From Sporosarcina sp. NCCP-2716 (GTDB taxonomy: Bacteria > Bacillota > Bacilli > Bacillales_A > Planococcaceae), in assembly GCF_023707985.1 (NCBI RefSeq), contig NZ_BRCF01000007.1, forward strand, positions 1 through 64,000: a DNA stretch of 64,000 nt, in the 5' to 3' direction. The notes under the pieces were generated by a model. That model did not search any database. It had not been told where the DNA came from and saw only the letters and a program-made list of their open reading frames with translations. The position numbers and the translations under genes are program-made. Shown here in pieces: positions 44,011 through 50,962 of this stretch (within the stretch, counting starts at the first letter, position 1; every line of letters begins with the position of its first letter).

Positions 44011-44725
44011 CCATATTGCAAAATCGTACGGCAGCAACGAGGTGCTCCGGAACATCACGCTTTCCGTCGGCGATGCGGAGTTCGTCTCGATCCTCGGACC
44101 TTCCGGCAGCGGCAAGAGCACGATCTTCCAGCTGATCGGCGGACTGTATACGCCTGATGCAGGAACGATTTCGCTGGACGGCAGCGTGCTGAACGGCTCC
44201 CGCGGACATATCAGCTACATGCCGCAGAGCCCGGCGTTATTCCCGTGGCGTACGGTGCTGCAGAACGTCCGGCTCAGTGCGGAAGTCGCCGGGATAAAGC
44301 CGGATGAAGAGCAGATGAAGGAACTTATCCGCAGTGCCGGGCTTGCCGGTTATGAGCATGCCTATCCGGATGAGCTCTCAGGCGGCATGAAGCAGCGTGT
44401 GTCGTTCATCCGCAGCCTGAACGCACCGCAGCAGATCATCTGTCTCGACGAACCGTTTTCCGCGCTGGATGAATTCACACGTCTCGAGATGCAGCAGTGG
44501 CTCCTGTCCATCTGGGAGACGAACAGAAAGTCGATCCTGTTCATCACGCATAATATCGACGAAGCGCTGTTCCTGTCCGACCGGATCATCGTGCTGTCGG
44601 ACAAGCCCGCAGCCGTCAAGAAGGAACTGACCGTCCCGTTTGCTCGGCCTCGTACCGAAGACCTTCTGCTGAGCGGACCTTTCCTTCAGCTGAAGCGTGA
44701 GATCTACAGCGAACTGCGGGGCTAG
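43991..44725 (+). CDS. thiZ: Thiamine-precursor ABC ATPase (ThiZ-like)
   Basis: A 244-residue ATPase: Walker A GPSGSGKST (about 37-45), Q-loop MPQSPALFPW, signature LSGGMKQR, Walker B IICLDEPF and the switch histidine FITHNIDEA. Start ATG 43991 with AAAGGAGG nine nt before, overlapping the permease by 20 nt. The operon lacks TenA/ThiD, so imported precursor is processed by enzymes encoded elsewhere. Confidence 0.9.
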   Translation: MARLTLDHIAKSYGSNEVLRNITLSVGDAEFVSILGPSGSGKSTIFQLIGGLYTPDAGTISLDGSVLNGSRGHISYMPQSPALFPWRTVLQNVRLSAEVAGIKPDEEQMKELIRSAGLAGYEHAYPDELSGGMKQRVSFIRSLNAPQQIICLDEPFSALDEFTRLEMQQWLLSIWETNRKSILFITHNIDEALFLSDRIIVLSDKPAAVKKELTVPFARPRTEDLLLSGPFLQLKREIYSELRG

Positions 44726-44747
44726 GACGAGTTCCATGTTCTAACAG

Positions 44748-44774
44748 GTTTAACCTCGATCCATTTCAGGGAAA
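44748..44774 (+). promoter_or_regulatory. sigma-B-type promoter
   Basis: GTTTAA (44748-44753), 15 nt, GGGAAA (44769-44774) fits GTTTAA-N12-15-GGGWAW, 34 nt before a small gene. Confidence 0.65.
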
Positions 44775-44808
44775 GGAAGAGTATTACTAACGTTGAGGAG
44801 CGAGGGCT

Positions 44809-44928
44809 ATGAAACTAGGCAGACTTGTGAAAACCGCTATGAAATGGGGCCCGGTCATCCTGCCGGTCGTCATGAAGTTCATGAATGACAAAAAGCAGCA
44901 GGACCAGCCCATGAAGCGCAGACGCTAA
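44809..44928 (+). CDS. Small cationic protein, 39 aa
   Basis: Unrecognised 39-residue protein, net strongly basic, amphipathic with a hydrophobic middle (GPVILPVVMKFM) and a basic tail ending RRR. GAGGAG lies before ATG 44809. Own sigma-B-like promoter and terminator suggest a stress-induced small membrane-associated protein. Function unknown. Confidence 0.62.
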   Translation: MKLGRLVKTAMKWGPVILPVVMKFMNDKKQQDQPMKRRR

Positions 44929-44973
44929 AAAACTGCTCGCGGGACGCCATACGGCATCCGTGAGCAGTTTTCT
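44927..44973. terminator. terminator between small gene and FtsH paralogue
   Basis: AAAAACTGCTC and GAGCAGTTTTC enclose a secondary stem around CGCCATACGGC; bidirectional. Confidence 0.85.
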
Positions 44974-44976
44974 TAT

Positions 44977-46701
44977 TCATGCGAAGATCTTCTCGTTCAC
45001 AGGACCACAGACGAGCGCGTGCACTTCCTCGCCGTCCAGCGTCTCTTTCTTGTAGAGCTCCGTCACCAGGTTCTCGAACTGTCCGGCGTGTCCGCGGATC
45101 AGTTCCTCTGTCCGCTTGACGGCCGCTTCGAAGATTTCCAGCATCTTCTTTTCTTTTTCCGAGGTACTGAATGTCAGTGTAAAACCGTCCTGCAGCAGAC
45201 CTGTATCGACCATCCGCTCGATGATGTCCTTCGCCTGCTGGACATCCCCGCTGACGCCGATGCTGTGTTCGCCGAGATAGATCCGTTCCGCGACACCGCC
45301 GCCGAGGATCATGCTCACCTGATCCATCAGCTCACTCGCCGTCTGCAAGTGCATCTCTTTCTGGATAGGTGCGACATAGCCGAGCGCCTGCCCCCGAGGG
45401 ATGATCGTCGCTTTCCGGACGGAGTGCGGCTTCGTGATCGCCGAGATGAGTGCGTGGCCCGACTCATGGATTGCAACCCTGCGCTTCGTCAGCGGATCGT
45501 TCAGCGTACGGGACGTGTTGCCGAGAATCGTACGATCGATGGCGAAGTCCATATCGCTTTTATCGATTTCCGACCGGCCTTCCCGGATTGCACGCTTGCT
45601 CGCCGTCGTGAACAGCGCACTGATTTCAGCACCTGAGAAACCGGACGTGCTTTCCGCCAGCATATCGAGTGACGCAGCGACGTTCGGCGCGAGCGCTTTG
45701 CCTTTCGTATGGATATCCATGATCTCGCGGCGTCCTTGCGTATCCGGAAGCGGCACTTGGAACGAATAATCGATCCGGCCGGGACGCAGGAAGGCTTCAT
45801 CCAGCATATCTTTCCGGTTCGTCGCAGCGATGAACAGCACACCTTCGTTATCCGAACCGCCATCCAGCTGGACGAGAAGCTCCGTCAGCGTCTTCTCCGA
45901 CTCTTCCCCGCCGTGCGCTTTCCGCTTGCCGGCAAGCGCGTCGACTTCGTCGATGAAGATGACGGCATTGCCTTGTTTCCGTGCGTTCTGGAACATCGTC
46001 CGGATCCGGGAAGCCCCGACTCCGACGAACAGTTCCGTGAATGCTGCGCCGCTCGACGAATAGAACGAAGCACCGATCTCATGGGCAATCGCCTGGGCGA
46101 GAAGGGTTTTCCCCGTCCCCGGAGGGCCTTCGAGCAAGATCCCTTTCGGCGCCTTTACGCCGAGGACCGCGGCTCTTCGGGGGTCTTTGATAATGTCGAG
46201 TGTCTGGTGGATTTCGTCCTTCATCTCCTGCGAAAGACCGCCGATGTCATTCAGCGTTATATCCGGAAGCGGCGATTCTTTGGAAGCGCTGTGCTTCATG
46301 GCCGAAGCCCCGATTCCGAGCTTACCTTTCCGCTGGAGGATGAAAAACGTCAGCAGCGCCGCAAGCAGCAGCCCTGCAACGATATAGCCGGATGCGCTGC
46401 TGTTCGAATACGTATAGGAAACATTATGCGCAGCGACAAGCTGTTCCGCAAGTTCACTTGCCGGACGCACATTCGTCACATACAGTCCGTTCTCCGTCGT
46501 TAAATAGAGTGCACCGGATGAGGTTTCTTTCAGCGCAGCCGTATCTCCAGCCGCCGCGAGTTTCTGCTCCAGGGAGGCGAATGACACAGGAGTTGCACGA
46601 TGGGCATCACTTGTCAGCCAGAAGAAGACCGATGCCGCGCCAATGACTAGAAGGGACAGGACGATAACTGCTTTTGAAGCAGTCAGTTTCCCAAACTTCA
46701 A
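44977..46701 (-). CDS. FtsH-family membrane AAA+ metalloprotease, short paralogue
   Basis: A 574-residue ATP-dependent zinc protease, shorter than housekeeping FtsH (about 630-670). Two membrane helices (about 9-29 and 105-123) flank a small outer domain; Walker A GPPGTGKT (192-199), Walker B IFIDEVD (248-254), the RPGRID arginine finger, and zinc site HESGH (412-416) are intact. The start at TTG 46701 follows TAAGGAG by nine nt; upstream codons cover the promoter. Location is away from tilS-hpt, so this is an accessory copy. Targets unknown; membrane protein quality control is likely. Confidence 0.85.
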   Translation of the reverse strand: MKFGKLTASKAVIVLSLLVIGAASVFFWLTSDAHRATPVSFASLEQKLAAAGDTAALKETSSGALYLTTENGLYVTNVRPASELAEQLVAAHNVSYTYSNSSASGYIVAGLLLAALLTFFILQRKGKLGIGASAMKHSASKESPLPDITLNDIGGLSQEMKDEIHQTLDIIKDPRRAAVLGVKAPKGILLEGPPGTGKTLLAQAIAHEIGASFYSSSGAAFTELFVGVGASRIRTMFQNARKQGNAVIFIDEVDALAGKRKAHGGEESEKTLTELLVQLDGGSDNEGVLFIAATNRKDMLDEAFLRPGRIDYSFQVPLPDTQGRREIMDIHTKGKALAPNVAASLDMLAESTSGFSGAEISALFTTASKRAIREGRSEIDKSDMDFAIDRTILGNTSRTLNDPLTKRRVAIHESGHALISAITKPHSVRKATIIPRGQALGYVAPIQKEMHLQTASELMDQVSMILGGGVAERIYLGEHSIGVSGDVQQAKDIIERMVDTGLLQDGFTLTFSTSEKEKKMLEIFEAAVKRTEELIRGHAGQFENLVTELYKKETLDGEEVHALVCGPVNEKIFA

Positions 46702-46731
46702 ATTTCCCAGCTCCTTAAATAAGATATTTCC

Positions 46732-46761
46732 ATTATAAGGACTGCTCCTCAGAAAAGACAA
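46732..46761 (-). promoter_or_regulatory. promoter of the FtsH paralogue
   Basis: On the minus strand TTGTCT (46756-46761), 18 nt, perfect TATAAT (46732-46737). Confidence 0.75.
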
Positions 46762-46838
46762 CAAATAATCTTGCATTTTCGTGTCGATCCCGTGAACAAA
46801 ATTCTGACTGAAAAAAGAACGTCCCCGAAACTTTTCCA

Positions 46839-46867
46839 TTGCATTTCCCGGCTGTCAGCAGTACACT
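46839..46867 (+). promoter_or_regulatory. possible promoter of a non-coding RNA
   Basis: TTGCAT (46839-46844), 17 nt, TACACT (46862-46867); TATATA just downstream is an alternative -10. Confidence 0.45.
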
Positions 46868-46873
46868 ATATAC

Positions 46874-47099
46874 ATAAGCTGCATTGTACGTATTCCCATA
46901 AAGTTTTAACCTTTAAGCTGTAAAAGGGAGTTTTATATAGGATGGGGAATGGCAAACCGGCCAGTACTGACCGGGCGGACAGGAACCATCCTGCGAACAC
47001 CCACTTTGAGGAGTGGTGGTTTAAAACTTTCTATGAACTGTAATACGGCAAAGGCGGCCATAACAAAAACGCACTTCCCATATCGGGAGGTGCGTTTTT
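46874..47099 (+). ncRNA. candidate structured stand-alone RNA, unidentified
   Basis: About 225 nt without a credible gene. A long-range stem pairs 46898-46911 (ATAAAGTTTTAACC) with 47018-47034 and 46889-46894 (CGTATT) with 47042-47047. Inside are GGATGG/CCATCC (46940-46945 with 46986-46991), a CCGG-rich hairpin at 46957-46974 and CCAC/GTGG (47001-47015). A strong terminator ends it and no plus-strand gene follows, so it looks like a free RNA (6S-like size) rather than a riboswitch. It is not a class I can name. Confidence 0.5.
47064..47099. terminator. bidirectional terminator, candidate RNA / HAD gene
   Basis: AAAAACGCACTTCCC and GGGAGGTGCGTTTTT with a 5-nt loop. Confidence 0.88.
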
Positions 47100-47115
47100 C
47101 TTTTGTTGCTGCCAG

Positions 47116-47928
47116 TCAGGACAGTCCGTATTGCAATGAGATTTCCGATTCCTCCAGCAGGCCGACCGATATCAGGCCTTTCGCAATCCCGTCATTCGAA
47201 CACGTATCCGTGACGAGATCCGCCTGCGCCTTCAATTCAGGGATGGCGTTGCCCATCGCGATGCCCGTGCCGACGCATTCAATCATCTCGAAGTCGTTCG
47301 GTCCGTCGCCGAATGCGTAGCTGTCTTCCCATGCGATACCTGTATGCTCCATCACTTTCAGGATGCCGACCGCTTTCGACGCGCCTTTCGGCAGCATATC
47401 GACCGCGTTCTCCCCCCAGCGGATGAACACATAGTCCGGATACCGTTCTTCGTACTTCCGGATTTCTTCATCATCTGCATAGAGTTGAATCTGATGGACA
47501 GGTGAATGGGTAAAGACATCCGCCTGTACTTCCGGATACGCCAGTTTCAAGCTGCCGAGGCTCCCTTCGATGAACGGATGGTCCGCTGCGTTGGATGAAA
47601 ACAAATCATGGTTCGAGTACGTGATGCCGTGGCCATGCTCGTTTGCGAATGCACTCACTTCCGTCAGCAGGGCGGGGGCCATCGGGTTCGAGAAAAGCTC
47701 CTTCCCTTCGAATACGACGTGCTGGCCGTTCATCGAAATATAAGAGTCGAATTCAAGGTCTTTTGTCAGCTGACGAAACATGTACGGCGACCGGCCGGTG
47801 CAGATCACCGTGATGATGCCCTTGTCCCGTAATGCTCTCAGCGCTTCTTTCGTCGACGGCAGAATGGTTTTGTCGTCGCTCATGAGCGTGCCGTCCAAGT
47901 CGAAAAATACGATTTTACGATTCGTCAA
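47116..47928 (-). CDS. Cof-type HAD-superfamily phosphatase
   Basis: A 270-residue HAD hydrolase of the Cof/YwpJ-like type with a C2 cap. Motif I FFDLDGTL, motif II CTGRS, and motif IV FGDGPNDFEM give the catalytic and Mg-binding Asp residues. Likely removes phosphate from sugar phosphates or flavin/PLP compounds; exact substrate unknown. TTG start at 47928, seven nt after AAGGAGG. Confidence 0.85.
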   Translation of the reverse strand: MTNRKIVFFDLDGTLMSDDKTILPSTKEALRALRDKGIITVICTGRSPYMFRQLTKDLEFDSYISMNGQHVVFEGKELFSNPMAPALLTEVSAFANEHGHGITYSNHDLFSSNAADHPFIEGSLGSLKLAYPEVQADVFTHSPVHQIQLYADDEEIRKYEERYPDYVFIRWGENAVDMLPKGASKAVGILKVMEHTGIAWEDSYAFGDGPNDFEMIECVGTGIAMGNAIPELKAQADLVTDTCSNDGIAKGLISVGLLEESEISLQYGLS

Positions 47929-48025
47929 TTCAATTCCTCCTTGCCGAAACGATCGGTCCCCGTTTCAACGATACTAGCCCCAGTCTATCCTTCGGTAACG
48001 GTGCCGTACAGCTATCCGCTCGCTG

Positions 48026-48883
48026 TCAGTTGACCTCACGCAGGACATATTTGTCCTTCAGTGCCTGCTGCAGGGAGCTGTGGGTAGGAATCGAAGAGAA
48101 ATCGAGTCCGAGCTGGATGGAAGTCTGTGCAATTTCCGGACGGATGCCTGTGATCGTCGCGTGCACACCGAGCAGGTTGAGCACTTGGATAACTTCGTAG
48201 ATCTGGTTGGCGACCATCGTATCGATGATGGACACACCCGACAGATCGATGAACAAGTTCAAGATGTCCGACTCCGCACACTTCTGCGGCACCACTTCGA
48301 GGATCATCTTCGCACGGTCCGTATCGATATCACCGACGAGCGGCAGGATCCCGACCGTTTCGTTCACTTTGATGATCGGCGAACTCAATTCGACGATCAG
48401 GCTCTGCTGCGCAGTCAGCCGTGTCGTCATCAGGTTGTAATACTGTTCCGTGAACGCACCGAGCAGCTGATCGAACGCAATGTGGATCGTCTCTCCCCAT
48501 AAGAGGACCGCCGAGACAGGCACACTTTCGTTCCCCGGCAGACCCGTGAACTTCTCGACCTGCCGCCAGAACACTTTCCGGACCCGGCTGATTGCGTCCA
48601 CCACCTGAAAGATCGGTGTATTCGAAGCGATCCTGCTCTTCGCGATAAGCTTCGCCCAATCCTGTTTCCGCTCGTTGAAATTTTCCTTATCTCCGAGCAG
48701 GCTGCTCGCCACTGTCCGGTTCGTCACATTGTTCTGCTCGCGCAGCGTCTGTTCAGCAGCCGCTCCCGCATCGTTCGAGTAGATGGAATTCTTTTCGAAA
48801 TCACGCAATGCAAGCCATTCATCGGTGATCGTCGTGATGTGTTCCATTAAATAATCATATAACTCCCTATTCCAGTCCCTCAT
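48026..48883 (-). CDS. RsbR-family stressosome protein (STAS domain)
   Basis: A 285-residue co-antagonist of the sigma-B cascade. The N-terminal half is a globin-like sensor helix bundle; the C-terminal STAS domain has DLSGVSIIDTMVANQI, where RsbRA carries phosphorylated Thr residues (here Ser and Thr in equivalent places), and GIRPEIAQTSIQLG. Start ATG 48883 after TAGGAG. It stands alone, as rsbRB-RD paralogues do, rather than beside rsbST. Supports the reading of sigma-B promoters in this window. Confidence 0.83.
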   Translation of the reverse strand: MRDWNRELYDYLMEHITTITDEWLALRDFEKNSIYSNDAGAAAEQTLREQNNVTNRTVASSLLGDKENFNERKQDWAKLIAKSRIASNTPIFQVVDAISRVRKVFWRQVEKFTGLPGNESVPVSAVLLWGETIHIAFDQLLGAFTEQYYNLMTTRLTAQQSLIVELSSPIIKVNETVGILPLVGDIDTDRAKMILEVVPQKCAESDILNLFIDLSGVSIIDTMVANQIYEVIQVLNLLGVHATITGIRPEIAQTSIQLGLDFSSIPTHSSLQQALKDKYVLREVN

Positions 48884-48961
48884 GTAAATTCCGCTCCTAT
48901 CTCTTGCACTATGTACGTTTTCCACTGCTCTCCATTTTACATGAGAATGCAGAACTTTGCA

Positions 48962-48994
48962 GAGAAAAAACCGGAGACAGTGTCTCCGGTTCTC
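48962..48994 (-). terminator. terminator of the LysM-3D gene
   Basis: ACCGGAGACA/TGTCTCCGGT stem, followed on the minus strand by six T. Confidence 0.85.
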
Positions 48995-49775
48995 AATTCA
49001 GCACTTTCACCCGTACTTTCTTAACGCCCCAAGCGATTGCAGAACCCTGCCCGGGAATGAACACATCGATCTTATTCCCTTTGATGGCGCCGCCGGTATC
49101 TCCGGCAATCGCCTCCCCGTAACCTTCCACCCACACTCTCGAGCCGAGCGGGATGACGGAAGGGTCGACCGCGATGACTTTCTGGTTCGGATTCGCCCTC
49201 AAGTCGATGCCAATTTTCGTCGTTCCGGAGCATCCATTACAATAGGCTGTGTAGGCCGTTGCTGTCATCGTCAGCTCCCTGCCTTCGGGAACCGGAGCTG
49301 GAGCCGCCGGGGCAGCCGAGGCAGTTTTCGCTGTTGCAGCGGGCGGCGGGCCGCTTGCCGGCACTTGCTGTTTCTGCGCAGCCGGCCGGGTTGCGAGCAA
49401 TGTTCTCTTCTTCTCGTTCGTCGCGGATCCAGGCGCTTCCCGCGATACGTTCAGGACATCCCCCGGGTGGATCAAGTCGCTCGTCAGTGCATTCCATGCC
49501 GTCAGTGAAGTCAGCGGGATCTCATGGGCGGCAGCGATGGCGAACAGCGTATCCCCTTTCTTTACGGTATACGTCAGCGGGACCGGATTGTCGGCTAGGA
49601 TCGGGTTGACGGCGATCGTTTCAGCTTCGAGCGCTGGCTGGAATGAGAAAAACTCCCGACCGTCAACCTCTTCTCTTTCCGTGTCCCCTTCGAATGTCGT
49701 CGTCCCTGCAGCAGCCGGCACAGCGAGAATACTGCTTGCCAGTAAGAGGACAAGGACTTGGGCAATTGTCTTCAA
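48993..49775 (-). CDS. Secreted LysM and 3D-domain cell-wall protein (YocH-like)
   Basis: A 260-residue exported protein: signal peptide (about 1-23), one LysM module (about 67-112, YTVKKGDTLFAIAAAHEIP), an Ala/Pro-rich linker, and a C-terminal 3D domain (about 168-260) with the three Asp residues in GIDLRANP, IAVDPSVIP and AGDTGG, a double-psi barrel related to MltA lytic transglycosylases. It would cleave or remodel peptidoglycan. TTG start at 49775 with AAAGGAGG. No WalR-type repeat is seen upstream. Confidence 0.86.
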   Translation of the reverse strand: MKTIAQVLVLLLASSILAVPAAAGTTTFEGDTEREEVDGREFFSFQPALEAETIAVNPILADNPVPLTYTVKKGDTLFAIAAAHEIPLTSLTAWNALTSDLIHPGDVLNVSREAPGSATNEKKRTLLATRPAAQKQQVPASGPPPAATAKTASAAPAAPAPVPEGRELTMTATAYTAYCNGCSGTTKIGIDLRANPNQKVIAVDPSVIPLGSRVWVEGYGEAIAGDTGGAIKGNKIDVFIPGQGSAIAWGVKKVRVKVLN

Positions 49776-49907
49776 TTGCGTTCCTCCTTTACGATTCAGA
49801 ACTTTTCACCGCTGCTGAAGCACCCGGTGATGCAAGTAAGTATTTCCAACCGTCCTCTTTTTAGACATATTTTTTGGCAATCTCGTATCCTGCCAGCAGA
49901 ACGCATG

Positions 49908-49938
49908 AAAAAACAGGACCCCTTTTGTAGGAATCCTG
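49908..49938 (-). terminator. msrA terminator
   Basis: On the minus strand CAGGATTCC and GGGGTCCTG (nine pairs, two G-U) then GTTTTTTC. Confidence 0.75.
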
Positions 49939-49958
49939 CATTCTGCGTCTGCCCGTTT

Positions 49959-50630
49959 TCACCATTTCATGCTGTGCAGCTGGTCGATCAGCACTGTCTG
50001 ATCGGCAGCGGGAATCGGCCACGTCCTTATTTCAGTGGCGGTGTCCTCCCGTGTCCCGAAGCTATTGACGAGCCCATTCAGCCGTGCCGCGTACGCCGAA
50101 TCCGTCAGCAGGCGCTGCTCGGGATACAGCGTGCTCAGTTGTTCCAGCGCTTTCGGATAACGTTTCAAGTAGTATTTCTGGTGTCCCTCTTCCGCCTCCG
50201 TAAATGTGCTGAACGGGGCGATCTCCGTTTCGATAGGCTCGCCCAGGCGCTGTTCCATCCGCTGTCTGACGCGTTCCGCCGTGACCCTCTGTTCTTCGCT
50301 GAAGTACCGGATCAGCGAAATGTACTGGCGCCCTTTGTATTCATCCCGGTTCGGATAATGGTTCTCCCAGAACACGTTCAGCAAGTCCTCATAGGAAATG
50401 ATCTCCGGCCGGAAGGTGATTTCGACTGTTTCCGTATGGTCGCCCATGTTCCTGTAGACCGGCTGCTCAGTCGTCCCTCCGGCGAACCCGACCCGTGTAC
50501 GCAAAACCCCAGGCAGACTGCCGAAACGCGAATCCGGCCCCCAGTAACAGCCCATCCCGAACAGCGCCGTCTCCGCCGGCTGCGCGTGCAGCCCCTCTTC
50601 CAACTCCACAATCGTATGTGCTCGCTCCAT
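49959..50630 (-). CDS. msrA: Peptide-methionine (S)-S-oxide reductase
   Basis: A 223-residue MsrA that repairs oxidised methionine. The catalytic Cys28 is in GMGCYWG (usual form GCFWG), with the Glu of TVEITF and the Asp/Tyr of the substrate pocket following. It is longer than typical MsrA by a C-terminal extension rich in Ala/Leu, without the classical recycling-cysteine tail: no second Cys is seen. AGAGGTG before ATG 50630. Confidence 0.86.
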   Translation of the reverse strand: MERAHTIVELEEGLHAQPAETALFGMGCYWGPDSRFGSLPGVLRTRVGFAGGTTEQPVYRNMGDHTETVEITFRPEIISYEDLLNVFWENHYPNRDEYKGRQYISLIRYFSEEQRVTAERVRQRMEQRLGEPIETEIAPFSTFTEAEEGHQKYYLKRYPKALEQLSTLYPEQRLLTDSAYAARLNGLVNSFGTREDTATEIRTWPIPAADQTVLIDQLHSMKW

Positions 50631-50715
50631 AATCTCACCTCTTGCCTCCCTGTACCCTGTTTCGGGCGGGATTCCACCTGTTGGAGGCGATTAATTCAAC
50701 TTACGGGAGGGCGGG

Positions 50716-50907
50716 GGCTCGTAAAAATGGGATTCCGCTCATAAAAATGGGGAAACGCTCACAAATCCCGATTTCCGCTCATAAAACCAGGAAAGCGCTC
50801 ATAAATCTCGATTTCCGCTCATAAAACCGGGAAAACGCTCATAAATCCCGTTTTCCGCTCATAAAACCGGGAAAGCGCTCATAAAACACAAATAACGCTC
50901 ATAACCC
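50716..50907. repeat. 20-bp-period tandem repeat array
   Basis: CGCTCATAAA recurs exactly every 20 bp at 50736, 50756, 50776, 50796, 50816, 50836, 50856, 50876 and 50896, with a degenerate first copy (GGCTCGTAAA) at 50716. The other ten bases alternate between types like ACCGGGAAAG and TCCCGTTTTC, which are partly complementary, so neighbouring units can pair. Sits between msrA and the yfmM terminator; no gene in either strand. This 332-nt gap holds nothing else. Confidence 0.9.
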
Positions 50908-50921
50908 CTTCCTCCCTACAC

Positions 50922-50949
50922 AAAAAAGAGACGCTGCAGCCGCAGCGTC
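50922..50949 (-). terminator. yfmM terminator
   Basis: GACGCTGC and GCAGCGTC with a short loop, followed on the minus strand by TCTTTTTT. Confidence 0.85.
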
Positions 50950-50962
50950 CCCACTAAAATCA

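Noticed and set aside
44977-46839. 620-residue form of the FtsH paralogue starting at 46839
   Set aside because: The added 46 codons contain the TATAAT promoter; a TTG start with TAAGGAG fits the first membrane helix.
46874-47099. Known riboswitch classes (SAM, FMN, T-box, ydaO, ykkC, purine) for the structured region
   Set aside because: None of their consensus cores was found, and no gene follows on the plus strand.
46949-47320. 123-codon plus-strand frame in the candidate RNA region
   Set aside because: Runs through a strong terminator and then antisense into the HAD gene; no suitable ribosome binding site.
49776-49958. c-di-AMP (ydaO-type) riboswitch before the LysM-3D gene
   Set aside because: Such genes often carry one, but none of the conserved ydaO core sequences is present; only the msrA terminator and a small stem (CACCGGGTGC..) are seen.
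50642-50824. 60-codon frame running into the repeat array
   Set aside because: Covers only part of the array, has no ribosome binding site, and the array has no consistent frame (20 bp is not a multiple of three).
50716-50907. CRISPR array
   Set aside because: Period is only 20 bp, the 'spacers' are ten bases and alternate between two related types, and no cas genes are present.
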